Shown: piece after piece, positions 34,118-42,758 of the stretch | How positions within the stretch are numbered: the stretch's first letter is position 1 | How the letters are laid out: the number at the start of each line of letters is the position of its first letter | NCBI GenBank assembly: GCA_030425285.1 | Contig: JAUIAY010000002.1 | Span: forward strand, 175,956-239,955 | DNA from: Bacteroidia bacterium | GTDB lineage: Bacteria; Bacteroidota; Bacteroidia; Flavobacteriales; Flavobacteriaceae | DNA length: 64,000 nucleotides | Reading direction: 5' to 3' | The notes under the pieces: model-generated | Databases searched by the model: none | The model's input: the letters and a program-made list of their open reading frames with translations, nothing else | Told to the model about the DNA's origin: nothing | Translations under genes and position numbers: made by a program

Positions 34118-34180
34118 ATTTTCCATGGCAAATATATGATAAAATATTTTATTTTCCAAGGAAACTATTTACATGGTAAT
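34118..34180. promoter_or_regulatory. MarR-type operator cluster over the flavin reductase promoter
   Basis: Three related palindromes occur. They are ATTTTCCATGGCAAAT (34118-34133), ATTTTCCAAGGAAACT (34151-34166) and ATTTACATGGTAAT (34167-34180). On the minus strand, TTG at 34159-34157, a 20-base spacer and TATATTTG at 34136-34129 form a good Bacteroidota promoter. Site 1 covers the -7 box and site 2 covers the -33 element, the classic arrangement for repression. Confidence 0.75.
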
Positions 34181-34257
34181 ATTTTTAACATAGCTTTTAC
34201 ATTACAACGTTTTCGTAGCAAGGTTAAGTTTTGTATTTTTAGCCAGCATTAACAACT

Positions 34258-34344
34258 TGCGTTAGGGGTTGCAGCTGCATCCTCCCTATTTTTAGGGAGA
34301 TATAGCGAAAAACCCGACCACGCTATTGCGTGGGAACGCCCTAA
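34258..34344 (+). ncRNA. Compact structured intergenic element, possible small RNA or repeat
   Basis: Within a gap of about 260 bases, two perfect hairpins lie side by side. They are CTCCCTA/TAGGGAG (34282-34299) and CCACGC/GCGTGG (34318-34333). They are enclosed by possible outer pairings GCGTT (34259-34263) with AACGC (34335-34339), or TTAGGG (34262-34267) with CCCTAA (34339-34344). It is much richer in G and C than its surroundings. It lies 18 bases before the acyl-CoA carboxylase gene. It resembles an intergenic repeat I associate with flavobacteria; strand is uncertain. Confidence 0.45.
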
Positions 34345-34362
34345 TTAACTATATAACATCTG

Positions 34363-36006
34363 ATGGATTTAAACTTCAACAAAAACGAAGATCATAATAA
34401 ATTATTAGTTTCTGAACTTAAGAAACGACTTGCAAAAGTAAAACTTGGTGGTGGCGAAAAGCGTATTGAAAAACATCACGCTAAAGGAAAAATGACTGCT
34501 AGAGAACGTATTGATTATTTGCTTGATGATAAAGCCAAAAGTATTGAAATTGGCGCTTTTGCAGGTGACGACATGTATAAAGAACATGGTGGTTGTCCGT
34601 CTGGTGGTGTTGTAGTGAAAATTGGTTACATAAAAGGGAAACAATGTATTGTAGTGGCTAATGACGCGACTGTAAAAGCTGGTGCGTGGTTTCCTATAAC
34701 TGGAAAAAAGAATTTGCGCGCACAAGAGCTTGCGGTTGAAAACAAATTGCCAATTATTTACCTTGTGGATTCGGCTGGTGTGTATTTGCCAATGCAAGAC
34801 GAGATTTTCCCTGATAAGGAGCATTTTGGTCGTATTTTTAGAAACAATGCTGTAATGAGTAGTATGGGCATTACACAAATTGCTGCTGTAATGGGTAGCT
34901 GTGTTGCTGGTGGTGCTTACTTACCTATTATGAGTGACGAAGCGCTTATTGTGGATAAAACTGGAAGTATCTTTCTTGCTGGTAGTTATTTGGTAAAAGC
35001 GGCTATTGGAGAAAGTATTGACAACGAAACACTTGGTGGTGCAACAACACATAGCGAAATTAGCGGTGTTACGGACTACAAGGCTAAAGATGATAAAGAT
35101 GCATTGGATAAAATAAAAAATATTGTTGACAAAATAGGTGATTTTGACAAGGCTGGTTTTAATCGAACTGCGGCTAAAAAACCTAAAGAGAATCCTCAAG
35201 ATATTTATGGCATTTTACCAAAAAGTCGTGCCGATCAATACGATATGTACGAGATTATAAAACGTCTTGTAGATAATAGTGAGTTTGAAGAATACAAAGC
35301 GGGTTACGGACAAACCATTATTACCTGTTATGCCAGAATTGATGGTTGGGCTGTTGGTATTGTTGCAAATCAGCGTCATATTGTAAAAACTACTGGATCT
35401 AAAACCAAACCTGCTGAAATGCAGTTTGGTGGTGTGATTTACAATGATTCTGCCGATAAAGCCACGCGCTTTATTGCCAATTGTAACCAGAAGAAGATTC
35501 CGTTAGTATTTTTACAGGATGTTACTGGTTTTATGGTAGGTAGTAAGAGTGAACATTCTGGAATCATAAAAGATGGCGCTAAAATGGTAAACGCTGTGAG
35601 TAACAGCGTTGTGCCAAAATTTACCGTTGTAGTCGGTAATAGTTATGGTGCTGGTAATTATGCTATGTGTGGTAAGGCTTACGACCCAAGACTTATTTTT
35701 GCATGGCCTAGTGCTGAACTAGCTGTAATGAGTGGTAAAAGTGCTGCTAAAGTATTATTACAAATAGAAAAAGCCTCTTTAGAAAAACAAGGTGAAAAAT
35801 TCACCAAAGAGAAAGAAGACGAACTTTACAACAAAATAAAAGCGCGTTATGACAACCAAGTATCGCCTTACTATGCTGCTGCCAGATTATGGACCGATGC
35901 AGTTATTGACCCTTTAGACACCAGAACTTGGATTAGTATGGGTATTGAAGCCGCTAACCACGCTCCTATTGAAAAACCTTTTAATTTGGGTGTGTTGCAG
36001 GTTTAA
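34363..36006 (+). CDS. Acyl-CoA carboxylase beta subunit (carboxyltransferase)
   Basis: The 547-residue protein transfers carboxyl from biotin to an acyl-CoA. Two crotonase-like carboxyltransferase halves are present. Segments include FAGDDMYKEHGGCPSGGVVVKIGY, DSAGVYLPMQDEIFPD, LGGATTHSEISGVTDYKA, FLQDVTGFMVGSKSEHSGIIKDGAKM and VVGNSYGAGNYAMCGKAYDPR. The form is nearest to methylcrotonyl- or propionyl-CoA carboxylase beta subunits; the exact acyl substrate cannot be fixed. No biotin carboxylase subunit is adjacent. It is followed by a terminator. Confidence 0.9.
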   Translation: MDLNFNKNEDHNKLLVSELKKRLAKVKLGGGEKRIEKHHAKGKMTARERIDYLLDDKAKSIEIGAFAGDDMYKEHGGCPSGGVVVKIGYIKGKQCIVVANDATVKAGAWFPITGKKNLRAQELAVENKLPIIYLVDSAGVYLPMQDEIFPDKEHFGRIFRNNAVMSSMGITQIAAVMGSCVAGGAYLPIMSDEALIVDKTGSIFLAGSYLVKAAIGESIDNETLGGATTHSEISGVTDYKAKDDKDALDKIKNIVDKIGDFDKAGFNRTAAKKPKENPQDIYGILPKSRADQYDMYEIIKRLVDNSEFEEYKAGYGQTIITCYARIDGWAVGIVANQRHIVKTTGSKTKPAEMQFGGVIYNDSADKATRFIANCNQKKIPLVFLQDVTGFMVGSKSEHSGIIKDGAKMVNAVSNSVVPKFTVVVGNSYGAGNYAMCGKAYDPRLIFAWPSAELAVMSGKSAAKVLLQIEKASLEKQGEKFTKEKEDELYNKIKARYDNQVSPYYAAARLWTDAVIDPLDTRTWISMGIEAANHAPIEKPFNLGVLQV

Positions 36007-36020
36007 GTATAAGAAATTAA

Positions 36021-36049
36021 AAAAAGCGACCAAATTGGCCGCTTTTTTT
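36021..36049. terminator. Terminator shared by the carboxylase and von Willebrand A protein genes
   Basis: GCG, a mismatch and CCA pair with TGG, a mismatch and CGC around AAT. A5 flanks on the left and T7 on the right. The T run overlaps the stop codon of the convergent gene at 36048. Confidence 0.75.
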
Positions 36050-38111
36050 AATTAATACTGTTTTGTGAAGCTTTTACCAAACGAATAAACTCTGCTCTAA
36101 AACCATCATCATCATCTCCTCTACCTTTTTTTGCCAATGCAACTACATCATCAATATTAGCGTTATTATAGTATTTTGATTGCCTTAATTGCATACCGAA
36201 CAAAGCTACTGCCGATGCAAAATTTAAGTCTTCTGAACCTTCGGAAAGTGCATCTTCTTGAACATGTACCATTTCAATACTTTTTTCTCCGTCTGGTTTC
36301 TTGTATCTGAATTTTACAGTGAATAATTCATCTGAAAACCCTTCAACTGAATTAGTTGTAGTGTATTTTAAGTCGTTGACTTCTTTTAAGTAACTACTAG
36401 TAACACCAACAGGAATCAACTCATAAAGTGCTGTAACAGTATGTCCACTTCCTAACTCTCCAGCATCTTTAGTATCATCAATAAAATCTTCGTCTGCCAA
36501 CATTCTGTTTTCGTAACCAATCAATCTATAGGCTTGTACTTTTTTAGGGTTGAATTCTACTTGAATTTTCACATCTTTTGCAATCGTATAAAGTGTACCT
36601 CCAAACTCTTTTCCAAAGACTTTTTGAGCCTCTTGCATATTATCAATATAAGCATGATTACCATTACCTTTATCGGCTAAAATTTCAAGTTTTGAATCTT
36701 TATAATTACCATAACCAAACCCTAAAACCGACAAAAACACTCCTGATTTTCTTTTTTCTTCAATAAGCTTCTCCATTGCCTTGTCACTCGATGCTCCAAC
36801 ATTAAAGTCGCCATCGGTAGCAAGAATCACTCTGTTATTACCATCATTAATAAAGTTTTCTACTGCTAATTTATAAGCTAATTCAATGCCTTCGCCTCCA
36901 GCTGTTGAGCCGCCAGATTTTAGTTTATCTATGGCATTCATTATTGTTTCTTTGTCTTTACCTGATGTTGGTTCAAGTACAACTCCTGCTGCTCCTGCAT
37001 AAACAACAATTGAAACTTTATCTCTCGCTCGTAACTGATTTACTAAAAGTTTAAACGCTGATTTTAATAATGGCAATTTGTTTTGAGAATTCATAGAACC
37101 TGAAACATCTATTAAAAATGTAAGATTTGAAGCCGGTAATTGTTCATTTGTATAAGTTTTTCCTTGTAATCCTATTTTAACAATTCTGGTATCGCTATTC
37201 CAAGGAGTTACTGCTGCTTCAGTATGAATTGAAAATGGATGGTTATCTGTAGGTTGGGGATATTGATAGCTAAAATAATTAATCATTTCTTCAATTTTAA
37301 CGGTATCAATTGGAATTTCTTGCCCATTATTTATCATACGTCTAACATTACTGTATGATGCCTTATCTACGTCAATAGAGAAAGTAGAATACGGAGAAGT
37401 CATGACATTTTTGAATTGATTTTCGTTAATATGGGCGTATTCTTCGTCATTTTCTAATCTGTAATTACCTGCTTTAGTCGATATAACAATACAACCATGT
37501 CTTGCTGAAGGACCAAAGGTCTCCTTTGATTTAAATGGTTTCAAAACTCTAACGAAATCAATATTGTCCGAATCCAAGTTTTCAATGATTGAATTATATT
37601 GATAAGGAATTGGTACCCCATCAACTATATAGAGTGGAGCTCTTTTATTGGTATTTTCAGTATAATTTTCTAAACTACTGTTCAATCCTTTTTTATCAGG
37701 CATTTTTCTCTTTAGTTTATTAGAAATAGAATTATAATAGGCCCGTTGTTCATTTTTCCTTATTCTTGCATCGGAAACTCTTGAAATTCCAAAAGCCGTA
37801 ATCACAACCTCTTCTATTGTTGAAGAATCAATTTGCATGGCGAAACTGATATTATTGCCACCTCCAATTACCTTTTCTTCTGTTAAATATCCTAAATATG
37901 AAAAAGTTAATATATCGCCTACATGAGCTTTAATTTCATAATTACCATCAAAATCGGTTTGTGTCCCACTTGTAGTTCCCTTTATAATAATATTAACCCC
38001 TGGTAATGGTAATCCGTTTTCGTCAGAAATTGTTCCTGTTATAATCTTTTCTTGTGAATTCGCTTGAAAACTTAGTAGTAGAACTAATATAATTTGTAAT
38101 AGATTTTTCAT
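36048..38111 (-). CDS. Exported von Willebrand A protein with carboxypeptidase-regulatory and plug-like domains
   Basis: The 687-residue protein has a signal peptide (to about 20). A carboxypeptidase-regulatory-like domain is at 24-95 (ITGTISDENGLPLPGVNIIIKG) and a plug-like segment at about 100-215 (RAPLYIVDGVPIPY, ARHGCIVISTKAG). A YfbK-type vWA_N domain is at about 235-320, and a vWA domain with intact MIDAS DVSGSMN (Asp335, Ser337, Ser339) follows. A DUF3520-like C-terminus ends it. There is no beta-barrel. It is probably a periplasmic or cell-surface metal-dependent adhesion module. It follows the 219-residue paralogue gene by 19 bases. Confidence 0.88.
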   Translation of the reverse strand: MKNLLQIILVLLLSFQANSQEKIITGTISDENGLPLPGVNIIIKGTTSGTQTDFDGNYEIKAHVGDILTFSYLGYLTEEKVIGGGNNISFAMQIDSSTIEEVVITAFGISRVSDARIRKNEQRAYYNSISNKLKRKMPDKKGLNSSLENYTENTNKRAPLYIVDGVPIPYQYNSIIENLDSDNIDFVRVLKPFKSKETFGPSARHGCIVISTKAGNYRLENDEEYAHINENQFKNVMTSPYSTFSIDVDKASYSNVRRMINNGQEIPIDTVKIEEMINYFSYQYPQPTDNHPFSIHTEAAVTPWNSDTRIVKIGLQGKTYTNEQLPASNLTFLIDVSGSMNSQNKLPLLKSAFKLLVNQLRARDKVSIVVYAGAAGVVLEPTSGKDKETIMNAIDKLKSGGSTAGGEGIELAYKLAVENFINDGNNRVILATDGDFNVGASSDKAMEKLIEEKRKSGVFLSVLGFGYGNYKDSKLEILADKGNGNHAYIDNMQEAQKVFGKEFGGTLYTIAKDVKIQVEFNPKKVQAYRLIGYENRMLADEDFIDDTKDAGELGSGHTVTALYELIPVGVTSSYLKEVNDLKYTTTNSVEGFSDELFTVKFRYKKPDGEKSIEMVHVQEDALSEGSEDLNFASAVALFGMQLRQSKYYNNANIDDVVALAKKGRGDDDDGFRAEFIRLVKASQNSIN

Positions 38112-38130
38112 GTTTTATAGTTTTAATTTG

Positions 38131-38790
38131 TTAATCTTTTATAACTGCAATTAATTCTGGCAGTAATGTTATAGCAGTTAGTACAATGGCTGTTCCATTG
38201 CCGGTTTTTGATTTATCTTGTTCATAATTTATCGAAGAAACCTTCGTGTTTTGCGTAGAATTTGACGCCAATGGATTTCTAATCATGACTATAGTATTGA
38301 CAGAATCCTTCTCGTAAGATTTGTTTATATAGTCATAAGCAAATGCGATTCCATCCCTACATTTTTTATCAATTTGCCCTTTAAGATCGTCTAGGGCATT
38401 CAGGATTTTTTTTGTTTCACTAGGTGTTGTTTTTTCTAAAACCAAACCATTCATACCAGAATAAGCCACAATTGAAATATTATCGCTCTCGGTAAGTCTT
38501 TTAGACAAGAATCTAAAGGCCTGTTTTAAAGAAATGACATCTTCCTGCGATGGATTGGTTTTTGTTGTTTCAATTAGAAAAACTATGTTATTGGCTTGTT
38601 TTTCTGAATTGTCATCTTCTTCTGAATCATCATCAGAATCTTCTAAATTATCACTGCTAGAAAGTCTATAGTTTTCAGCAATGAATGAAATAAAGTCATC
38701 TAAAAGCACTGATTTTGTTTCTACTTGTTGTTGTGCGTTGCTGGCTGAAACCATCAAACAAAACAATAAAATGGTTGTTAGTGTTTTCAT
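38131..38790 (-). CDS. Exported degenerate von Willebrand A protein
   Basis: The 219-residue protein has a signal peptide ending near SNAQ, an acidic stretch (DNLEDSDDDSEEDDNSEK, about 48-65) and a partial vWA domain. IVFLIETTKTNPSQEDVISLKQAFRFLSKRLTESDNISIVAYSGMNGLVLEKT parallels the vWA domain of the next gene, but the MIDAS DxSxS is replaced by ETTKT. Metal binding by this domain is therefore unlikely. A hydrophobic end (GTAIVLTAITLLPELIAVI) may be a membrane anchor. It was probably made by duplication of the neighbouring vWA gene and then decayed or specialised. Confidence 0.75.
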   Translation of the reverse strand: MKTLTTILLFCLMVSASNAQQQVETKSVLLDDFISFIAENYRLSSSDNLEDSDDDSEEDDNSEKQANNIVFLIETTKTNPSQEDVISLKQAFRFLSKRLTESDNISIVAYSGMNGLVLEKTTPSETKKILNALDDLKGQIDKKCRDGIAFAYDYINKSYEKDSVNTIVMIRNPLASNSTQNTKVSSINYEQDKSKTGNGTAIVLTAITLLPELIAVIKD

Positions 38791-38880
38791 AGTATTTTAA
38801 TTTTAAGTTTAGAGTAAACCTAACGCGAAAACACCACGAAAAAAACAGGCATTGAGCCAAATGGCCTTATGAATGAGTAA

Positions 38881-38910
38881 AAAAAAGGTTGAACTTTTCA
38901 GTTCAACCTT
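38881..38910 (-). terminator. Terminator after the plug-TPR-DUF2135-like gene
   Basis: AAGGTTGAACT and AGTTCAACCTT are perfect 11-base arms around TTTC. Read leftward they are followed by eight T residues. It lies between this gene and the degenerate vWA gene, which therefore probably has its own promoter. Confidence 0.85.
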
Positions 38911-38938
38911 CATGTGTATTTATTTGAAAATAAACTAT

Positions 38939-40579
38939 TTAAAAATCAACTTTATAAATCACCTGATCTTTTTTGTTGTTCGTTAATCGTAACATCTTAA
39001 CAGTTTTAGTAGCATTGGATTTTCCATAGTTTTTATAAGCTGTTATTTTTATAAAACTAACTACTTCTTCTGGGTTTTGAGAATAATCGGCAACAACGTA
39101 ATAAGACCCTTTTCTTGCATTTCTTAAAGCGTATTCAGATAAACCATCTAGTGTATTCATTTCACCACCTATTCTGGTAAAGTCATTGTCTGCCGATGAA
39201 ATCTCTAAATAAGGTTCAACCACCTTTAAATTCAAGTTAACATCATCTCTATTCGATTCCATTACAATTCGTAGATCGTATGTGGTGTTTATTTCGTTTA
39301 TACCGTTTAAATCTTTAGTGTCCAAATTAGAAGTATTTTGTAATAAATTGTTCAACTCGTGCATTGCAATTCCTTTAATTTTTGATGCGTTGTAGATTCC
39401 CTGATTGTACATATAGTCATTGTCAACAATAACATTCAAAGTATTAAAGGCTACTTGGTTTTTACCTAACTCCTGATTGATTAATGCCATATGTCTATAG
39501 GATTTCGCATCATCAGATTTAGAATTTAGAACTTTATTATAAGCCACATTAGCATGTACCAAACTTCCTTTACTCTCTAAATAATAAGCCATAGCTCTCA
39601 ATGTTGCATAATCTGCTTTATCGGAATTTATGACGTCATCAAATACTTGTTGACTATAGTTGCTCTTTCCATTATTGTCAAAGTACTTATACATATCTAA
39701 AAAATAAGCTGAATGTCCCCAATAATTATCTCTATTGGTTTGATATTGAGTAAAAGCATCTTCAGTTGAACTTATATCTCTTAAATAATCTGGAGTGTTT
39801 TCTTTAACATTAACTTTTAGTCTTTTACCATATCTTGGAATAGATTCATTATTATAGTTTAATGAGTTGTTTGACGACCCTGATTTAGCAGATTTTTTTG
39901 TAGTCACCATAACAACACCATTAGCACCTCTACTACCATATAAAACGGCTCCGCTAGCTCCTTTATTTACTGTAATAGACTCAATAATGTTATTATCCAT
40001 TGTTGACAATACCTCAAAATCTGAAATGATACCATCGATAACTACCAATGCAGAATTGTCTGACAGCAATGACCTATTTCCTCTAATATTCAAGGTTGTT
40101 GGCTTCCCACTAGGGTCATATCTAACGGTAAGACCGCTAACCTTGCCATTCAAAGCTTCTAGAGTGTTTGGGTTTCTACCAATCAATAACTCTTCCTGTT
40201 CAATCTTTTGGGTTGCATAGTTTACCATATCAGGTGATTTTCTAATTCCTAAAGGTCCAACTACTTTTTCAACTCTTTTTTTAGATAATTCTTCTTGTAA
40301 ATAAACAGATATAGCATTATTGTTAGAAACAAATGCTAATGTAGGGTAATACCCATCATAACTAAATACCAATGTATCGGTAGGTTTAGCTACAATACTA
40401 TATTCACCGTTTTCATCGGTACTCGCTATAGGTAAAGCGCCTATCTTTGAAATTTCAACACCAGATAAAGGTTGGCTGCCTCTTCCGTATACAGTTCCTA
40501 CAACAGAATTTGAATCATTTTGTGACCATGCTATCGCACTAAACAAAAAAATGATAATAAGTGGTAAAATCTTTTTCAT
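38939..40579 (-). CDS. Exported plug-domain protein with TPR and DUF2135-like C-terminus
   Basis: The 546-residue protein has a signal peptide (to about 19) and a carboxypeptidase-regulatory-like domain at 25-95. A SusC-like plug is at about 110-230 (PNTLEALNGKVSGLTVR, LNIRGNRSLLSDNSALVVIDGI, ESITVNKGASGAVLYGSRGANGVVMVTTKK). Helical TPR repeats follow at about 290-410. The end (TTYDLRIVMESNRDDVNLNLKVVEPYLEISSADND) resembles DUF2135. No beta-barrel follows the plug, so it cannot be a conventional TonB-dependent transporter. It probably works with the two vWA proteins downstream. Confidence 0.82.
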   Translation of the reverse strand: MKKILPLIIIFLFSAIAWSQNDSNSVVGTVYGRGSQPLSGVEISKIGALPIASTDENGEYSIVAKPTDTLVFSYDGYYPTLAFVSNNNAISVYLQEELSKKRVEKVVGPLGIRKSPDMVNYATQKIEQEELLIGRNPNTLEALNGKVSGLTVRYDPSGKPTTLNIRGNRSLLSDNSALVVIDGIISDFEVLSTMDNNIIESITVNKGASGAVLYGSRGANGVVMVTTKKSAKSGSSNNSLNYNNESIPRYGKRLKVNVKENTPDYLRDISSTEDAFTQYQTNRDNYWGHSAYFLDMYKYFDNNGKSNYSQQVFDDVINSDKADYATLRAMAYYLESKGSLVHANVAYNKVLNSKSDDAKSYRHMALINQELGKNQVAFNTLNVIVDNDYMYNQGIYNASKIKGIAMHELNNLLQNTSNLDTKDLNGINEINTTYDLRIVMESNRDDVNLNLKVVEPYLEISSADNDFTRIGGEMNTLDGLSEYALRNARKGSYYVVADYSQNPEEVVSFIKITAYKNYGKSNATKTVKMLRLTNNKKDQVIYKVDF

Positions 40580-40582
40580 AAT

Positions 40583-40654
40583 AATTGGTTTTAAATTAAT
40601 ACTTGAATGTCTTATATAACTGACATTGTGTTATATAAAGGTATTAATCCAATT
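40583..40654. promoter_or_regulatory. Nested inverted repeats upstream of the plug-TPR gene
   Basis: Three arm pairs are nested. They are AATTGG (40583-40588) with CCAATT (40649-40654), ATTAATAC (40595-40602) with GTATTAAT (40641-40648), and TTATATAAC (40612-40620) with GTTATATAA (40630-40638). The innermost loop is nine bases. This may be an extruded DNA cruciform, a multi-site operator or a structured leader of the gene starting at 40579. Confidence 0.5.
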
Positions 40655-40720
40655 GTTTATAATAATATTAATTTGAGTAAAATGCTCATTTCGGTGAGTG
40701 AAATTACCTTTTTAATTAGT

Positions 40721-41794
40721 TTAGGATTGTTTTAATGATACTTTTGTTTTTTCTCGTTGAATTTTCCCAGAATGCGTCTCAACAAAATTCTTGATAAAGA
40801 AAATATCTTTAGGGACTTCATACTTATCCAATACTTTGAAAATAGCCTGGTCAAATTGTTTGTCATCTGACTCAACAACAAGTACTAACTTTTCCCCAAA
40901 AATGTCATCAGGTAAAGAAGTTACAAAAAAACGTTCTGAAATAAAAGCCTGCAATTTAGTCTCTATAACTTCCGGATGTAGTTTAACGCCTCCTGAATTA
41001 ATAACATTATTATAACGCCCCAACCATTCAAATGAGCCTTTATCTGTTAGTTTAACAATATCGTTGGTTTCTATTTTTTGATCCGTAATCATTGGTGCAT
41101 CTATAACTAAACAATCCCGATTATCTTTTGAAATGCTTACACCTGGTAGTGTCTTAAAGGTTAAATCTGGTCTAGAGGACTTAAAACCATTCAATTGTTT
41201 TACGGCAATATGACTAACCGTTTCTGTCATACCATAAGTTTCAAAAAATTGAACTTTAGAATCTTTTATGCTTTCTATTAATTTAAAAGGAACTGGCGCA
41301 CCACCAACAATTACAGTCTTTATGTTTTCAATTTTGCGCAGATTACTAGCAAGCTGCATGGGTGTGAGCGCACAAAAAGTATATTTCTTTCTTGGGTTAA
41401 TATTTAAGACTTTTGAAGGCTTTATCGCATCCAATTCCAACCCGAGAATCATCGCTCTAACCAGCATCATTCTACCAGAAATAGCTTGAGCTGGCAAACA
41501 CAATAAGGCCTTGTCTTTTGGCTTTAATCCAAAATAATCACCAGTAGCAATGGCCGAATTTACCATAGCTTGTTTTTTTATTCTAATGGTTTTGGGTTTT
41601 CCGGTAGAACCAGACGTTTTACATAAAACGTAGTCGTTCGGGTCTAACCAGTCAGCTATAAAATTACCAATTACCCTTTCAAATGGCTCTCCCTCTTTTA
41701 TAAAACTATATGCTAACTCTTTAAGACCGTTTCTATCAAAGGAAATGCCATTTAGCTTAAACTTGTTATGTACCTTATCGAAAGTAGGAGTCAC
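40721..41794 (-). CDS. menE: O-succinylbenzoate-CoA ligase-like AMP-binding protein
   Basis: The 357-residue protein is an adenylate-forming enzyme with CKTSGSTGKPKTIRI (about 58-72), ETYGMTETVSHIA and the C-terminal GKIQREK lysine. It is shorter than the usual MenE (about 450 residues) because the N-terminal subdomain is reduced, as in other flavobacterial MenE proteins. The call as the ligase that makes OSB-CoA for menaquinone rests on its place by menC and other men genes. It lies seven bases after the CPBP gene. Confidence 0.78.
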   Translation of the reverse strand: MTPTFDKVHNKFKLNGISFDRNGLKELAYSFIKEGEPFERVIGNFIADWLDPNDYVLCKTSGSTGKPKTIRIKKQAMVNSAIATGDYFGLKPKDKALLCLPAQAISGRMMLVRAMILGLELDAIKPSKVLNINPRKKYTFCALTPMQLASNLRKIENIKTVIVGGAPVPFKLIESIKDSKVQFFETYGMTETVSHIAVKQLNGFKSSRPDLTFKTLPGVSISKDNRDCLVIDAPMITDQKIETNDIVKLTDKGSFEWLGRYNNVINSGGVKLHPEVIETKLQAFISERFFVTSLPDDIFGEKLVLVVESDDKQFDQAIFKVLDKYEVPKDIFFIKNFVETHSGKIQREKTKVSLKQS

Positions 41795-41800
41795 GTGAAG

Positions 41801-42757
41801 TTATTCTAGTATTTTATAATCTTCTTTAGGTGGTTCTTCAACTCGACCAAACAATTTATCTTTCCAGTTGGTCCATTTATACTTTTTAGAGAAAATAAAC
41901 AATACTATTGGAAAAACAATAAATACTGGCATGAACACATCAAAAAAACCCGCTGTTTCAGGTGCTGAAATATCTTTGAAGATAGAATGTGTTTGAAAAG
42001 CTGTCCAATCTGCCGTAACCAATAAGGCCGTAAATAAGTTGTTGGCTGCATGAAAGCCCAAAGCCAATTCCATACCTTCGTCCATGAGAGTTATTATTCC
42101 TAAAAACAAGCCTGTTCCTATATAGTAAACCATTAACACATAGCCCAATTGCTCTATTTCAGGATTCGCAATATGCAATAAACCAAAAACTAATGAGGTT
42201 GAAACCAACGGAATCCATTTATATTTTGTAACGACACCTATTCCCTGCATCAAATAGCCTCTAAACAAATATTCTTCAAAGCTTGTCTGCAGCGGAATAA
42301 AAATCACTGCAATAAGGCAAAGTATCAAAAACGGCATGGGTTTGAGATTATACACATAATCTTCTGGTGCCATATAATAATCCAAAGCAATAAAACCCGA
42401 TGAAATAACTCCCCAAAAAATAAAGGCAAACCACACGCGGCTCCAATCTATTTTAGGTCTGGATGTTGTAAGCGAAACTATCGTTTGTTTATGGAAGAAT
42501 TTTACCGCCAAAAAAACACCGACCAAGCCAACAGCAAAGGACAAGAGCATTAAAAATAGATTTAAGTTTGGTTCTAATACAGACATCATTGCCGTTTCGT
42601 CCATTTCAAAAACATTCATGCCGTCGTTTACGGCTTTCATCATCACGGCAATGGTAAAAGGTATCTGCCCAATGATAACGGCAAAAACAACCAAAAGTAC
42701 TCCAACAAGGTAACGCCACCAATCGTGCAGCACATTAAAGGCTTGAGCTATATACAT
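41801..42757 (-). CDS. CPBP-family intramembrane glutamic protease
   Basis: The 318-residue membrane protein has about eight helices. The CPBP/Abi motifs are present: SFEEYLFRGYL (EExxxR, about 163-173), VFGLLH (FxxxH) and HAANN (HxxxN). Such proteins are intramembrane proteases, some acting in prenyl-protein processing, immunity or bacteriocin tolerance. It sits between menC (one base away) and menE; a direct menaquinone role is unknown. Confidence 0.88.
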   Translation of the reverse strand: MYIAQAFNVLHDWWRYLVGVLLVVFAVIIGQIPFTIAVMMKAVNDGMNVFEMDETAMMSVLEPNLNLFLMLLSFAVGLVGVFLAVKFFHKQTIVSLTTSRPKIDWSRVWFAFIFWGVISSGFIALDYYMAPEDYVYNLKPMPFLILCLIAVIFIPLQTSFEEYLFRGYLMQGIGVVTKYKWIPLVSTSLVFGLLHIANPEIEQLGYVLMVYYIGTGLFLGIITLMDEGMELALGFHAANNLFTALLVTADWTAFQTHSIFKDISAPETAGFFDVFMPVFIVFPIVLFIFSKKYKWTNWKDKLFGRVEEPPKEDYKILE

Positions 42758-42758
42758 A

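Noticed and set aside
38939..40579. A TonB-dependent transporter
   Set aside because: The plug is real, but the region after it is TPR-like and DUF2135-like, not a beta-barrel; the 546-residue length is far too short.
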